Assembly (NCBI GenBank): GCA_025355745.1
Contig: JANXZA010000139.1
Span: 1-51,099, forward strand
DNA length: 51,099 nt
From: Rhizobacter sp.
GTDB lineage: Bacteria; Pseudomonadota; Gammaproteobacteria; Burkholderiales; Burkholderiaceae_C
Direction: 5' to 3'
Of this stretch, positions 11,607 to 19,288 are shown piece by piece. A program made the translations under genes and the position numbers. The notes beneath the pieces were generated by a model. It saw only the letters and a program-made list of their open reading frames with translations. It was not told the origin of the DNA and did no database searches. The stretch's first letter is position 1; every line of letters starts with the position of its first letter.

Positions 11607-14600
11607 TCAAAACCCGTCGAATTGTTGCGATGGTGAGGCAGGTGCACGTCGGGTCGCGTGGGTCTTTCGCCGGCGTTCAGACGGGCCGACAGGCGCATCG
11701 GCGAAGAGGCCTTGCGCGCGCATCGCCACGGCATCCAGCAGCGACCCGGTGCAGATTTGCTGCAGTAAGGCATCCGCCGCTGGCTCCAGATCGACCAGCA
11801 GGCCCAGCACGTTGAGCAGGTTCAGCATCTCGGTCGTGTACTCCGCTGGCCAGGAGGCGGGCTGGATGTTGCCGAGTGGCGAAGGCGGCCGACGGTCGCC
11901 GATGATCGGGCGCTCGCGCGACTTGCGGCGGTAGCTGAACCACTGCACGAGCACCTGCTTGCCCGAGACCTCGTAGTGCCACACTGCAGCGGGCACCGGC
12001 TCGATGAAGCCGCTGCCAACATGAAGGCGCTGAGCTATCGCGTCGTAGCTCAAGACATCGGGCATGCCGTCCGCGTCGCCCGGAATCGCAGCGCCCGCCG
12101 GCACCTTGGGGCGGCGTTCGGGGGGCAGGCGCGGCGGGCCGGGCAAGAGCCCGGCGGCCGGGTCGGCAAAGCGCTCGCCAAAGCTGTGCAACCACACGAT
12201 GCGCCGACCAAGCGCTGCGGCGTCGGTGAAGGTGGCTGCATCGGCGGTGAGTGGAATGCGCAGGCCGGGCGTGGCGAGGTCATTTCGAAAGCGCTCTATG
12301 TAGGCGGGGTGAGAGGCCACGGCGGCGATGTAGGCGAACAGGTCTTCGGTGCTGACGGGCCGGCGGTAGGTGGTGGCAAGGTGGGCGAGCAGCGCGGGGC
12401 GCAGGTTGGGCTGAGTGGCTTCGGCGTTGGCCCAGAGAGGGAACACACGACCACCAAAGGAGCCCCTAAAGTGATCCAGATCCGGAACGACCGCAGAGAG
12501 AGTCAGCGCCGGGCCGGACGTTGGTGCCGTGCGAGAGAGCGCGGTGAGATAGACCTGCCGTTCTGAGCGCGAATTCCACAGCTCAGCATTCGGCTGAGTG
12601 ATGAGGCGAACATCCGGAATGATCCATTGCCGGTTGAATGAGCGAAACCCGTACCGTACAGGCATTGCACACGGCCCAGTCTCATCGACAAGCGGCTTTG
12701 GCGTTGCGTTGAAGCCGGGCAATGCGCCATGCACAACGGATCGGATGTGACGGTCAGCGGGCTTCCCATCGCGGAGCGTCGCATGGAAAAGCTCCTCCTT
12801 CTTTTCGAGCGGCGCGTCGATCAAGCGTCGCCAGCGCTTCGACAGCGATTCAGCGTCGGGTGCGATGACCCACACGCGCTTTGGCTGAACGCCCGAGCCG
12901 TTGTAGACAAAGAAGTCAGCCAGCGCCGGGTGCCCAGTCCAGGCCGTGCTGGACGCTGGCAAAAAGGGCGCCCGCCCTTCGCTCGGGCACAGCACCCAGC
13001 CCGCGTCTTCGAGCCTCAGCGCCACCAGGGCATCGAACTTGGCGCTGCGGTGCCCTGCCGGCAGCGTGCGCCACCGCACGACTGCGGGCTCGGCCTTTTC
13101 GACCACGCTCCATCGCGACGCCAGCACGATGCAGACCGGCTGCTGCACGCCCTGGAAGATGCGCGTTGCCACTTCGGGCTGATGGCCTTCGGGCGAACAA
13201 TCAATCACCCAGACCTCATGGCAGCGCTGGCGCAGGTACTCGCGCATGCGCTGGAAGCCAGGCCCGCCAAGAAAGCCCGCCACGGTGATGAAGGCCACGA
13301 TGCCGCTGCCGCCGCCCACCCCGTTCGACGGCAGGTGGTCGAACACCTTCCATGTCGCCCAACGCCAGAAGTACACGTACAGGTTGCGCAGGTGCTTGCT
13401 GTGTGCACCCACGCGCCAGGAGGCCGGCGGCATCCAGTCGTCGAGCGGTGCAAACGCGCCTTTGATGCGGCCTTCACCTTCAACCCAGCCGCCGCGGCCC
13501 TTCGCCTTCTCTTTGTAGGGCGGGTTGCCGATGACCACGGTAATCGGCTCGTCGCGCTTGATCCGATTGGCCTCCTTGCGTTGCCTGCCGATGGGCGCGA
13601 GAAAGCCGGCGAAGTGACCGCCGTCGTCGTTCGGGTTGCCCAGCGTGTCGGTCACGAACATGCGCGGCGCGGCTTTGAGCGCGGCGCCGGTCAACGCCAG
13701 CGCCTCGGCATAGACGCGCAATTGCGCCACCGCAAAAGGGCCGAGCTGAAGCTCGAAGGCGATCAGACGTTGCAGCGCCGATTCGATGGCAGCGGCGACT
13801 GCGCCCGGGCCTTCGTCGGCCGCGACTGCGGCAGCAACATGGCGCAGCACGCCGAGCACAAAGGTGCCGGTGCCGGTGGCCGGGTCAGCCACCGTCACAC
13901 CCTGGGCGGCGATGCCGCGTGCCAGGTCGAACCCCGGCCGCCGCAGCGCTTCATCGACCAGCCGAACCATGCTGCCAACGACTTGCGGCGGCGTGTAGTA
14001 AGAACCCGTGAGCTTGCGCAAGTCGTTGTCGTAGACCTCGAGGAAGTTTTCGTAGAAATACAGCCACGCATCGCTGTCGCCGTTGCTGATCTTCGGCCAG
14101 TCGACCACATCGAGCACGCGCTCCAACGTGAGCAGCGACGTGGACAGTGCCTGGCGTGTCTCTTCGCTGTCGGTCAGAAGCTGCAACGCCGTGCCGATGA
14201 GCGAGGAGGTCTTCTTCAGCTCCTGGGAAACCACATGCATGCCCGAAGCGATCGTGATGCCGCGTGCCCGTGCCGTGAGCAGGCCAAATGTCACGGCCTG
14301 CGCATAGCCGTCTGCGAACTGTTTGTCACTGGCTTGCGGAAACAGCAGCTCACGCCAATCGGCTGCGAGTGTCGTGAGTGCGTCGCTCTTCGCGGCCAGC
14401 GCCTCGGCGACTTCATCGCGCAGCAGACGGCACAGCCGCGCGCTGACCTCGGCCAGTTCCTTGGCGGTGGCTGGCGCAATGGGTATCCAGCTGAAGAAGA
14501 AGTCGAACAGTGCGTGCAGGCCATGCCCTGGCGCGAGCTTGTCCCCCGAGGTCTCGATGTCGCCTTCCAGGCGCACCAGCGATGACGCGAGTTCGCCGTT

Positions 14601-14990
14601 GCGCCAGAGGCTGAACTCGTTGCCGTCGGCATAGATCAGGTTCGGCAGTGATTGCAGGCGTTGCCACTGCGCCCTGTCATGGGCTTCTTTCAGGCGCGGC
14701 GGGTTGGCTCCTTTGCCCGGTGCCTTGAGTTCGACAAAGCCCACCAGCGCGCCGTGCACGGTGATCGCATAGTCCGGCCGCGTGTGCAAGGCCGCGAGGC
14801 TGGCTTCGCCTACGGCCACCACCGCACCGGGCGCGAAGCCGCAGAGGGCGGCCATGTCGCTGACCAGTTGCTCGAACGGCGCACGAAGTTGGTCTTCGGG
14901 GGCGCCGGCGACTGACGGGTTGCCGAGCTTGGCTTTGGCGCTCTTGCCGAAACGAGCGACCGCATCAACCAATGTGGGTTTCAATTTCAA
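11607..14990 (-). CDS. Type ISP-like restriction-modification protein (nuclease + N6-adenine methylase + specificity)
   Basis: A 1127-residue single-chain restriction-modification protein. N-terminal PD-(D/E)xK-type nuclease signs are D73 (RPDYAI) and E87-x-K89 (FVELKAPG). The adenine-N6 methyltransferase part has the SAM motif at D369 (DPATGTGTFVLG) and the catalytic NPPY at residues 489-492 (VIGNPPYKEK). The C-terminal third (about 650-1100) resembles the type ISP specificity region. No helicase motifs are seen between nuclease and methylase, unlike LlaGI-type ISP enzymes of about 1570 residues, so it is closer to a type IIG layout. The start is a TTG at 14990: the conserved N-terminus begins there, an in-frame TGA lies 15 nt upstream, and no ATG is available. 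The last 20 residues are Arg/Ser-rich. It reads into mntA-hepT. Confidence 0.85.
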   Translation of the reverse strand: MKLKPTLVDAVARFGKSAKAKLGNPSVAGAPEDQLRAPFEQLVSDMAALCGFAPGAVVAVGEASLAALHTRPDYAITVHGALVGFVELKAPGKGANPPRLKEAHDRAQWQRLQSLPNLIYADGNEFSLWRNGELASSLVRLEGDIETSGDKLAPGHGLHALFDFFFSWIPIAPATAKELAEVSARLCRLLRDEVAEALAAKSDALTTLAADWRELLFPQASDKQFADGYAQAVTFGLLTARARGITIASGMHVVSQELKKTSSLIGTALQLLTDSEETRQALSTSLLTLERVLDVVDWPKISNGDSDAWLYFYENFLEVYDNDLRKLTGSYYTPPQVVGSMVRLVDEALRRPGFDLARGIAAQGVTVADPATGTGTFVLGVLRHVAAAVAADEGPGAVAAAIESALQRLIAFELQLGPFAVAQLRVYAEALALTGAALKAAPRMFVTDTLGNPNDDGGHFAGFLAPIGRQRKEANRIKRDEPITVVIGNPPYKEKAKGRGGWVEGEGRIKGAFAPLDDWMPPASWRVGAHSKHLRNLYVYFWRWATWKVFDHLPSNGVGGGSGIVAFITVAGFLGGPGFQRMREYLRQRCHEVWVIDCSPEGHQPEVATRIFQGVQQPVCIVLASRWSVVEKAEPAVVRWRTLPAGHRSAKFDALVALRLEDAGWVLCPSEGRAPFLPASSTAWTGHPALADFFVYNGSGVQPKRVWVIAPDAESLSKRWRRLIDAPLEKKEELFHATLRDGKPADRHIRSVVHGALPGFNATPKPLVDETGPCAMPVRYGFRSFNRQWIIPDVRLITQPNAELWNSRSERQVYLTALSRTAPTSGPALTLSAVVPDLDHFRGSFGGRVFPLWANAEATQPNLRPALLAHLATTYRRPVSTEDLFAYIAAVASHPAYIERFRNDLATPGLRIPLTADAATFTDAAALGRRIVWLHSFGERFADPAAGLLPGPPRLPPERRPKVPAGAAIPGDADGMPDVLSYDAIAQRLHVGSGFIEPVPAAVWHYEVSGKQVLVQWFSYRRKSRERPIIGDRRPPSPLGNIQPASWPAEYTTEMLNLLNVLGLLVDLEPAADALLQQICTGSLLDAVAMRAQGLFADAPVGPSERRRKTHATRRAPASPSQQFDGF

Positions 14991-15198
14991 TTCCCGGGCG
15001 ATTCGTCAGACGTTGCGCTGACCTTGGCGGCGGAGCATATCGGACTGCTTGCACAGCGCCTGCACCCGAAAAACGCAGTGGGACTTCTGCGCTCCCCCGG
15101 GGCGCCGCCGATGAGCCTACGATAGTCAGTCCGCACGCCGATCAGCGGCCGCCGTTTCGCGGCCTCGGCAACAAGCGGTTCAATGCCGGGAGGGCCCG

Positions 15199-16350
15199 AT
15201 GAAAACCACTGCGAGTTGGTTGATCTCGATGCTGCTGGCGGCCTGCGCCAGCGCACCTCCGCCGCCACCTTCTGACACCTTGTTCCACGACGAGCTGTTC
15301 GCTCCGCCCTCGGTGGCGATCGCCCCGGAGGAAGCGCTCGCCATCAGCGCCGAGATGCGCCGCTACATCGCCACCCGGCTCGTCGCCCGCTCGCGGTTCG
15401 ACGACCCGAAACAGCGGCTCTTCGACGCGCTCTACCGCCAGGATGGATTGCGGCTCGAGTACGACGCCGCCATCACGCGCACCGCCGCGCAGGCCTTCGA
15501 GGCGCGGGCCGGCAACTGCCTTTCGCTGGTGATGATGACGGCCGCTTTCGCCCGCGAAATGGGCCTGGCCGTGAGCTACCAGCTGGTGCGCGGCGACGAC
15601 ACCTGGGACCGCTCGGGCGAGCTCTACGTGGCGGTCGGCCACGTCAACCTGAAGCTCGGCGAGCGCCCGTCGCCGTTCGGCGTCGGCTTCATGCAGCGCG
15701 ACTCGATGACGATCGACTTCATGCCCTCGCGCAACGCCCGCGCCTTGCACACGCGCGAGGTTCAAGAGCACACGATCATCGCGATGTACCTGAACAACCG
15801 CGCGGTCGAGGCGCTGACTCGCGGCCAGCTCGACGACGCCTACGCCTGGGCGCGCGAGGCGATCCGCACCGACCCCGAATTGCCCGGAGCCTACCTGACG
15901 CTCGGCGTGGTCTACCGCAATCGGCAGCAGCCCGAGTTCGCCGACCGCGCGCTGCGGCGCGTGACGGACCGCGACCCGGACAACGTCAAGGCGCTCGCGA
16001 ACCGGATCGTCGTGCTGCGCGATCTTGGCCGCAGTGTCGAAGCGCAGGCGCTGGTCGAGCGCCTGGATCGGCTCGACCCGCACCCGCCGTTCAGCTACTT
16101 TCACTTGGGGCTAGCAGCGCTGCGCGAACGCCGCTTCGAGGCCGCGCGGGCGCTGTTCGAGAAGGAAGTGGCGCGCGCCCCGTACCAGCACGAGTTCCAA
16201 TTCTGGCTGGCCGTGACATGGCTTGAATTGCACGACCCGACCCGTGCGGCGGCGCATCTGGCGCTCGCGGTCGAGGCCAGCACCACGCGCCAGGACCACG
16301 ACCTGTACGCTGCCAAGCTCGACCGGCTGAAGGCGTTGGGCTTGCGATAG
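15199..16350 (+). CDS. Lipoprotein with transglutaminase-like and TPR domains
   Basis: A 383-residue predicted lipoprotein. The signal peptide ends in a lipobox, with Cys16 as the lipidated residue (MLLAAC), followed by a proline run. The N-terminal half is transglutaminase-like with a readable Cys-His-Asp triad: C107 (AGNCLSL), H148 (VGHVNLKL) and D173 (TIDFMP). The C-terminal half (about residues 190-380) is TPR-like (NNRAVEALTRGQLDDAYAWA, then further units). The fold suggests a peptidase or peptide-binding role at the cell envelope. No partner genes lie adjacent and the substrate is unknown. The ATG follows GGGAGGG closely. Confidence 0.8.
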   Translation: MKTTASWLISMLLAACASAPPPPPSDTLFHDELFAPPSVAIAPEEALAISAEMRRYIATRLVARSRFDDPKQRLFDALYRQDGLRLEYDAAITRTAAQAFEARAGNCLSLVMMTAAFAREMGLAVSYQLVRGDDTWDRSGELYVAVGHVNLKLGERPSPFGVGFMQRDSMTIDFMPSRNARALHTREVQEHTIIAMYLNNRAVEALTRGQLDDAYAWAREAIRTDPELPGAYLTLGVVYRNRQQPEFADRALRRVTDRDPDNVKALANRIVVLRDLGRSVEAQALVERLDRLDPHPPFSYFHLGLAALRERRFEAARALFEKEVARAPYQHEFQFWLAVTWLELHDPTRAAAHLALAVEASTTRQDHDLYAAKLDRLKALGLR

Positions 16351-16496
16351 AGGTACCCGCCCGTCGGATTCTTCTGACCTGTGGATGCGTCGAAGCCACC
16401 TTGATGCGCCGATGTTGAAACCTGCGAACTGACCGCGCCGCAGGCGAGCTGATTCCTAGATCGACCAACCAAGGGTCATACGCTCGGATCATCGAT

Positions 16497-16712
16497 ATGA
16501 GCACCGTTACCGTGACCGTCTCGCCGAAGTTCCAGATCGTGATCCCGCTCGACGTGCGAAGGCGCATGAAGCTGGAGCCGGGCGCGAAGTTGATGGTGCT
16601 TGAATTCAACGGCGGCTTGCGCCCGATGCCGTTGAAGCCGGCGGCCGCACTGCGCGGCATTGCGCGCGGCATTTCGACGATGGTCGAGCGCGAACCCGAC
16701 CGGGCGCTGTGA
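16497..16712 (+). CDS. AbrB/MazE-type antitoxin of a decayed toxin pair
   Basis: A 71-residue SpoVT/AbrB swapped-hairpin DNA-binding protein (VTVSPKFQIVIPLDVRRRM), as found in VapB/MazE antitoxins. The stop overlaps the GTG start of the next gene by 4 bp (GTGA), the usual antitoxin-toxin coupling. The partner PIN toxin is broken, so this antitoxin is now an orphan. It may still repress its own promoter or cross-talk with other PIN modules nearby. Confidence 0.85.
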   Translation: MSTVTVTVSPKFQIVIPLDVRRRMKLEPGAKLMVLEFNGGLRPMPLKPAAALRGIARGISTMVEREPDRAL

Positions 16713-17128
16713 CGCCACGCGCCACACCGCGCCGGCGCGCCGCGCCGCGCAAGGTGGCGTTCGGTCCGGTGCTGCTCGATTCGTCGTGCTGGATCGAGTA
16801 CTTCGCCGACACCGACCGCGCCGACCTGTTCGCGCCGGCGGTTAAATCCGTAGAAACGTTGATCGTGCCGGTGCTCACTGTCTAGGAGGTCGTGAAGAAG
16901 CTGGCGCGCGAGGCGGGTGAAGAGACAGCGTCGGCCGCGTTGTCGTTGATGCTGTGTGGCCGCGTCGTCGAGATCGACCTGAGCCTGACGCTCGAAGCCG
17001 CAGTGAACGGGCTGCCGATGGCCAACAGCCTGATTTACGCGGCGGCCCGCAGGCATGGCGCGGTGCTGTGGACGCAGGATGCGCACTTCGATGGCTTGCC
17101 CGGAGTGAAGTACTTTCGCAAGCCGTGA
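16709..17128 (+). pseudogene. PIN-domain (VapC-like) toxin, disrupted by in-frame amber stop
   Basis: Reading from the GTG at 16709, the frame encodes a PIN-domain ribonuclease of 139 codons. It is interrupted by a TAG at 16883-16885 (codon 59). Both sides are clearly PIN: LLDSSCWIEYF before, and VVKKLAREAG through GAVLWTQDAHFDGLPGVKYF after. The TAG sits where relatives have Tyr just before the catalytic Glu (TVxEVVKK), so one base change from TAT or TAC explains it. A second lesion is present: the conserved acidic residue of LPMADSLIY reads Asn (MANSLIY). Two independent losses argue for real decay rather than a sequencing error. A GTG at 16892 could still start the C-terminal part alone, without the first catalytic Asp. 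Confidence 0.85.
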
Positions 17129-17179
17129 GGCGGTGGCGGTTTTGCCAGGCCTTGCGGGCGTGCGCCACTCGTGACTGAG

Positions 17180-17198
17180 GTAATATCAGGAGTATTAC
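17180..17198. promoter_or_regulatory. Palindromic operator candidate ahead of RHH-PIN pair
   Basis: GTAATA and TATTAC form perfect 6-bp inverted arms around TCAGGAG, 22 nt before the antitoxin ATG. AT-rich palindromes at this place are typical autoregulatory sites of ribbon-helix-helix antitoxins. The binding is inferred. Confidence 0.5.
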
Positions 17199-17219
17199 GC
17201 CACCGGGTCAGCCCACATC

Positions 17220-17486
17220 ATGACAATGACAGTCAAACTTCCGTCGCCTCTGGAACACGGTCTGCGGCAGCGCAGCGCGGCGCTCGGGCGTCCGGCTAGC
17301 GAGCTGATTCGCGAAGCGCTGCAAGCGTATCTGGCCAACACCGTCGATCCGGAGGCGTCTGCCTACGGCTTGGGCAAGGACCTGTTCGGGCTGCACCTCG
17401 GTCCGACTGATCTGGCCAGCCGGCGCAAGCAGATCGCCGCCGGCCTCTGGGCCGACAAGCACGACCGCCGAACTGCGAAGCGCTGA
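17220..17486 (+). CDS. Ribbon-helix-helix (CopG/VapB-like) antitoxin
   Basis: An 88-residue protein with an N-terminal ribbon-helix-helix (TVKLPSPLEHGLRQRSAALG.PASELIREAL, residues 4-36) and a C-terminal tail suited to wrapping a toxin. Two in-frame ATGs (17220 and 17226) are possible starts. It lies 1 nt before the GTG of a PIN-domain toxin, giving the standard type II order of antitoxin then toxin. It probably represses its own promoter through the palindrome just upstream. Confidence 0.82.
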   Translation: MTMTVKLPSPLEHGLRQRSAALGRPASELIREALQAYLANTVDPEASAYGLGKDLFGLHLGPTDLASRRKQIAAGLWADKHDRRTAKR

Positions 17487-17487
17487 C

Positions 17488-17943
17488 GTGGCGGAGGCTG
17501 GCGCGAAGCCGCGTACCGCAGTCGTTGGTCCGGTGCTGGCGGACGGCGGCCCGCTCCTCGCGCTCTTCAATGGCCGCGACGCCTGGCACGTACGCGTCGT
17601 GTCATGGCTGCAGGCCAATACCCAGGTTCGCCTCGTCACGACCTGGCCGGTCGCCACCGAGGTGTGCGCGTTGCTCGCACGCCGCGTGGCCGACGCTGCA
17701 GCGCTGGACTTTTTACGCTGGGCGCTGCGCGGCGGCGTCGAGATCGACACGCCTGCCGGCACAGCGCTGGCGGACGTGCTCACCATCAGCGAGCGTTTCA
17801 AGGAACTGCCTTTCGACCTGGCCGACGCTTCGGTGGCCGAAGCCGCCGCCCGGCTTCGGATTCGTCAGGTGCTGACCATCGATTCGGATTTTGATGTGTA
17901 CCGAGACAAGGCCGGCAAGCCACTCGTCAACGTGCTGCGCTGA
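17488..17943 (+). CDS. PIN-domain toxin (VapC family)
   Basis: A 151-residue PIN-domain protein, predicted to be a Mg-dependent ribonuclease toxin. The acidic residues are readable: Asp in VLADGGPLLALF, Glu in TTWPVATEVCALL, Asp in FDLADASVAEAA and Asp in LTIDSDFDVYR. It starts at the GTG at 17488, one base after the stop of the RHH antitoxin. Unlike the PIN gene 360 bp upstream it is complete. The first 13 residues (MAEAGAKPRTAVV) exceed the domain, and a later GTG start is possible. Confidence 0.85.
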   Translation: MAEAGAKPRTAVVGPVLADGGPLLALFNGRDAWHVRVVSWLQANTQVRLVTTWPVATEVCALLARRVADAAALDFLRWALRGGVEIDTPAGTALADVLTISERFKELPFDLADASVAEAAARLRIRQVLTIDSDFDVYRDKAGKPLVNVLR

Positions 17944-17946
17944 GCC

Positions 17947-18103
17947 TTAAGGTCTTACGGCGACGCGCAACGGCGCCAAGCGCACAAGCCCGAGCAGCAG
18001 CAGTAGCAGCAGAGCCTCGGGAACCGCACCGCCGTTGCCGACATCGCCGTGACGAACGGCCCAGGCAGCGTGGCTGACAACGGGGTTCCTGATTGGCAAC
18101 AAG
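17947..18103 (-). other. Possible 3' remnant of an exported protein gene
   Basis: On the minus strand a short open frame ends at TAA (17947-17949). It encodes NPVVSHAAWAVRHGDVGNGG, then VPEA, eight leucines and a basic tail (GLVRLAPLRVAVRP). The layout of a small-residue motif, a hydrophobic stretch and terminal arginines resembles a C-terminal sorting signal. There is no start codon or upstream body, so it would be a leftover fragment or chance. The leucines come from a CTG run. Weak evidence only. Confidence 0.2.
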
Positions 18104-18125
18104 GTTCAGTCAGTTGCCAGATCGC

Positions 18126-18230
18126 CCCTCACCCCAACCCTCCCGCACGAGTACGCGGGAGAGGGAGCCGACGTACTTTCTCTCCCGCCAAGGGCCACGA
18201 AGAGGCCCCGTCGTGACCCCGGGGTGAGGG
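18126..18230. repeat. REP-like palindromic element (CCCTCACCCC family), intergenic copy
   Basis: A 105-bp element bounded by inverted ends CCCTCACCCC (18126-18135) and GGGGTGAGGG (18221-18230). An inner partial hairpin is built from CCCTCCCGC and GCGGGAGAGGG. The same design and almost the same length recur inside putA (43954-44060). It occupies the 440-bp gap between the PIN toxin and the Tat/lipoprotein gene, which otherwise holds no convincing gene. Confidence 0.75.
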
Positions 18231-18280
18231 CCGGCGGCGAAGCCGGTCTTTCGAGCCGCCTGCGGCAATCCAGCGCAGCG

Positions 18281-18302
18281 GTTCGGGCTTGCAAGCCCGA
18301 AC
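18281..18302. repeat. 22-bp perfect palindrome
   Basis: GTTCGGGCTTG followed directly by CAAGCCCGAAC gives an uninterrupted 11+11 palindrome in the gap downstream of two convergent genes. It could fold as a hairpin in either transcript or serve as a protein-binding site. There is no T-tract, so a terminator call is uncertain. Confidence 0.6.
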
Positions 18303-18383
18303 GCGCATTGTGGGCACGCTGGGCCCGTTCGCGTTGGCCAGCATGCTCAGGCTGACCCCGGCACAGGCGCGGGGAATCAGGCG

Positions 18384-19061
18384 TCAGAGAATGTTCGGCC
18401 AGCGCACTGCGGTCGCGTCGCTGGAGTTGTAATTCACCCCGATCACGGCAACCAGGCCCGACGCCGGATCGGCCGGGAAGATCAGGATCGCCGAGGTGCG
18501 CACCTGCAACCCCGAGTCGTAGACCAACACGCCGTCGCTCGCGCGGCGCAGCCGCAAGCGGCAGTTCGCGCTACGCGAGGCTTGGGCGGCCGAGCTTTCG
18601 AACGCCAGAGTGTTGGTCTGGATGTTGCCCGCACCGTCGTTCAACTCGGCCACCAGCGACTCGGTCGAGTCAAAATAGTTGGCGATGCCCGGCACCAATG
18701 CGCCGACCCGCGCCGACAAGAAAGAACGGTAGAACACATTGACGGACGGCGAAAAATCGTCGACCTGAAAACCGTTGAAGACGAACGACGCGCCCGTGTT
18801 CCGGTCTCGCAACCCGAGGCTGTAACTGCCGTACTCGGCCTCGATGCGCGGCGTGAGGGCGGGGAACGGCAAGCTGGAAACGAGCACGTTGCCACTCAAC
18901 GAAAAGTTGGTCGACGTGAACTCCGGGTTCAGGTTCAGGAGCCAGAGAAAGCGCGTCGGCACGCTCTGGCCCCCACCGTCGCCGCCACCGCCGCAGCCGG
19001 CCAGTGCAGTGGCGCCCGTGGCGGCGAAGAGCGCGAGAATCTTGCGTCGGTCTATGGACAT
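18384..19061 (-). CDS. Predicted Tat/lipoprotein of unknown function
   Basis: A 225-residue protein with an N-terminal export signal. RRK at residues 5-7, a hydrophobic core and the lipobox ALAGC (Cys23) suggest a lipoprotein, perhaps exported by the Tat pathway. A glycine-rich linker (GGGGDGGG) follows. The rest is beta-rich and resembles DUF4397-type extracellular beta-sandwich proteins (SYSLGLRDRNTGASFVFNGF), but that link is tentative. No catalytic motif is visible. It stands alone on the minus strand after a 227-bp gap with no other gene. Function unknown. Confidence 0.7.
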   Translation of the reverse strand: MSIDRRKILALFAATGATALAGCGGGGDGGGQSVPTRFLWLLNLNPEFTSTNFSLSGNVLVSSLPFPALTPRIEAEYGSYSLGLRDRNTGASFVFNGFQVDDFSPSVNVFYRSFLSARVGALVPGIANYFDSTESLVAELNDGAGNIQTNTLAFESSAAQASRSANCRLRLRRASDGVLVYDSGLQVRTSAILIFPADPASGLVAVIGVNYNSSDATAVRWPNIL

Positions 19062-19288
19062 GCGGGTCTCCGGTGGGCCGTGAAGCGGGGCTGCGCCAAG
19101 ACCGCCCGAAGCTCCAGGGGGCCTGCCGCATCAGCTTAACGCGGCATGCGCCGGATCGGGCGACACGGTTGGCAAGTCGCGGTGACGTCCTACGAGCGCA
19201 TGAACTCCGCAGGCAGCGCGCGTTGCGGTGCCGGCGCGGCCCCGTTCGGGCATCATGGTGGCCCCATGTTCTCGACCGGAGACGGCCC

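Noticed and set aside
12729-14585. Plus-strand open frame of about 620 codons opposite the restriction-modification gene
   Set aside because: The minus-strand gene has intact nuclease and methylase motifs across this span; the plus-strand frame shows none.
16892-17128. Intact small gene starting at GTG 16892
   Set aside because: It is the C-terminal part of the broken PIN toxin. It lacks the first catalytic aspartate and has the Asn substitution, so I treat it as part of the pseudogene.
18126-18302. CRISPR array or tandem repeats
   Set aside because: The repeats are inverted, not regularly spaced direct repeats, and no cas genes are present. No CRISPR array was seen anywhere in the window.
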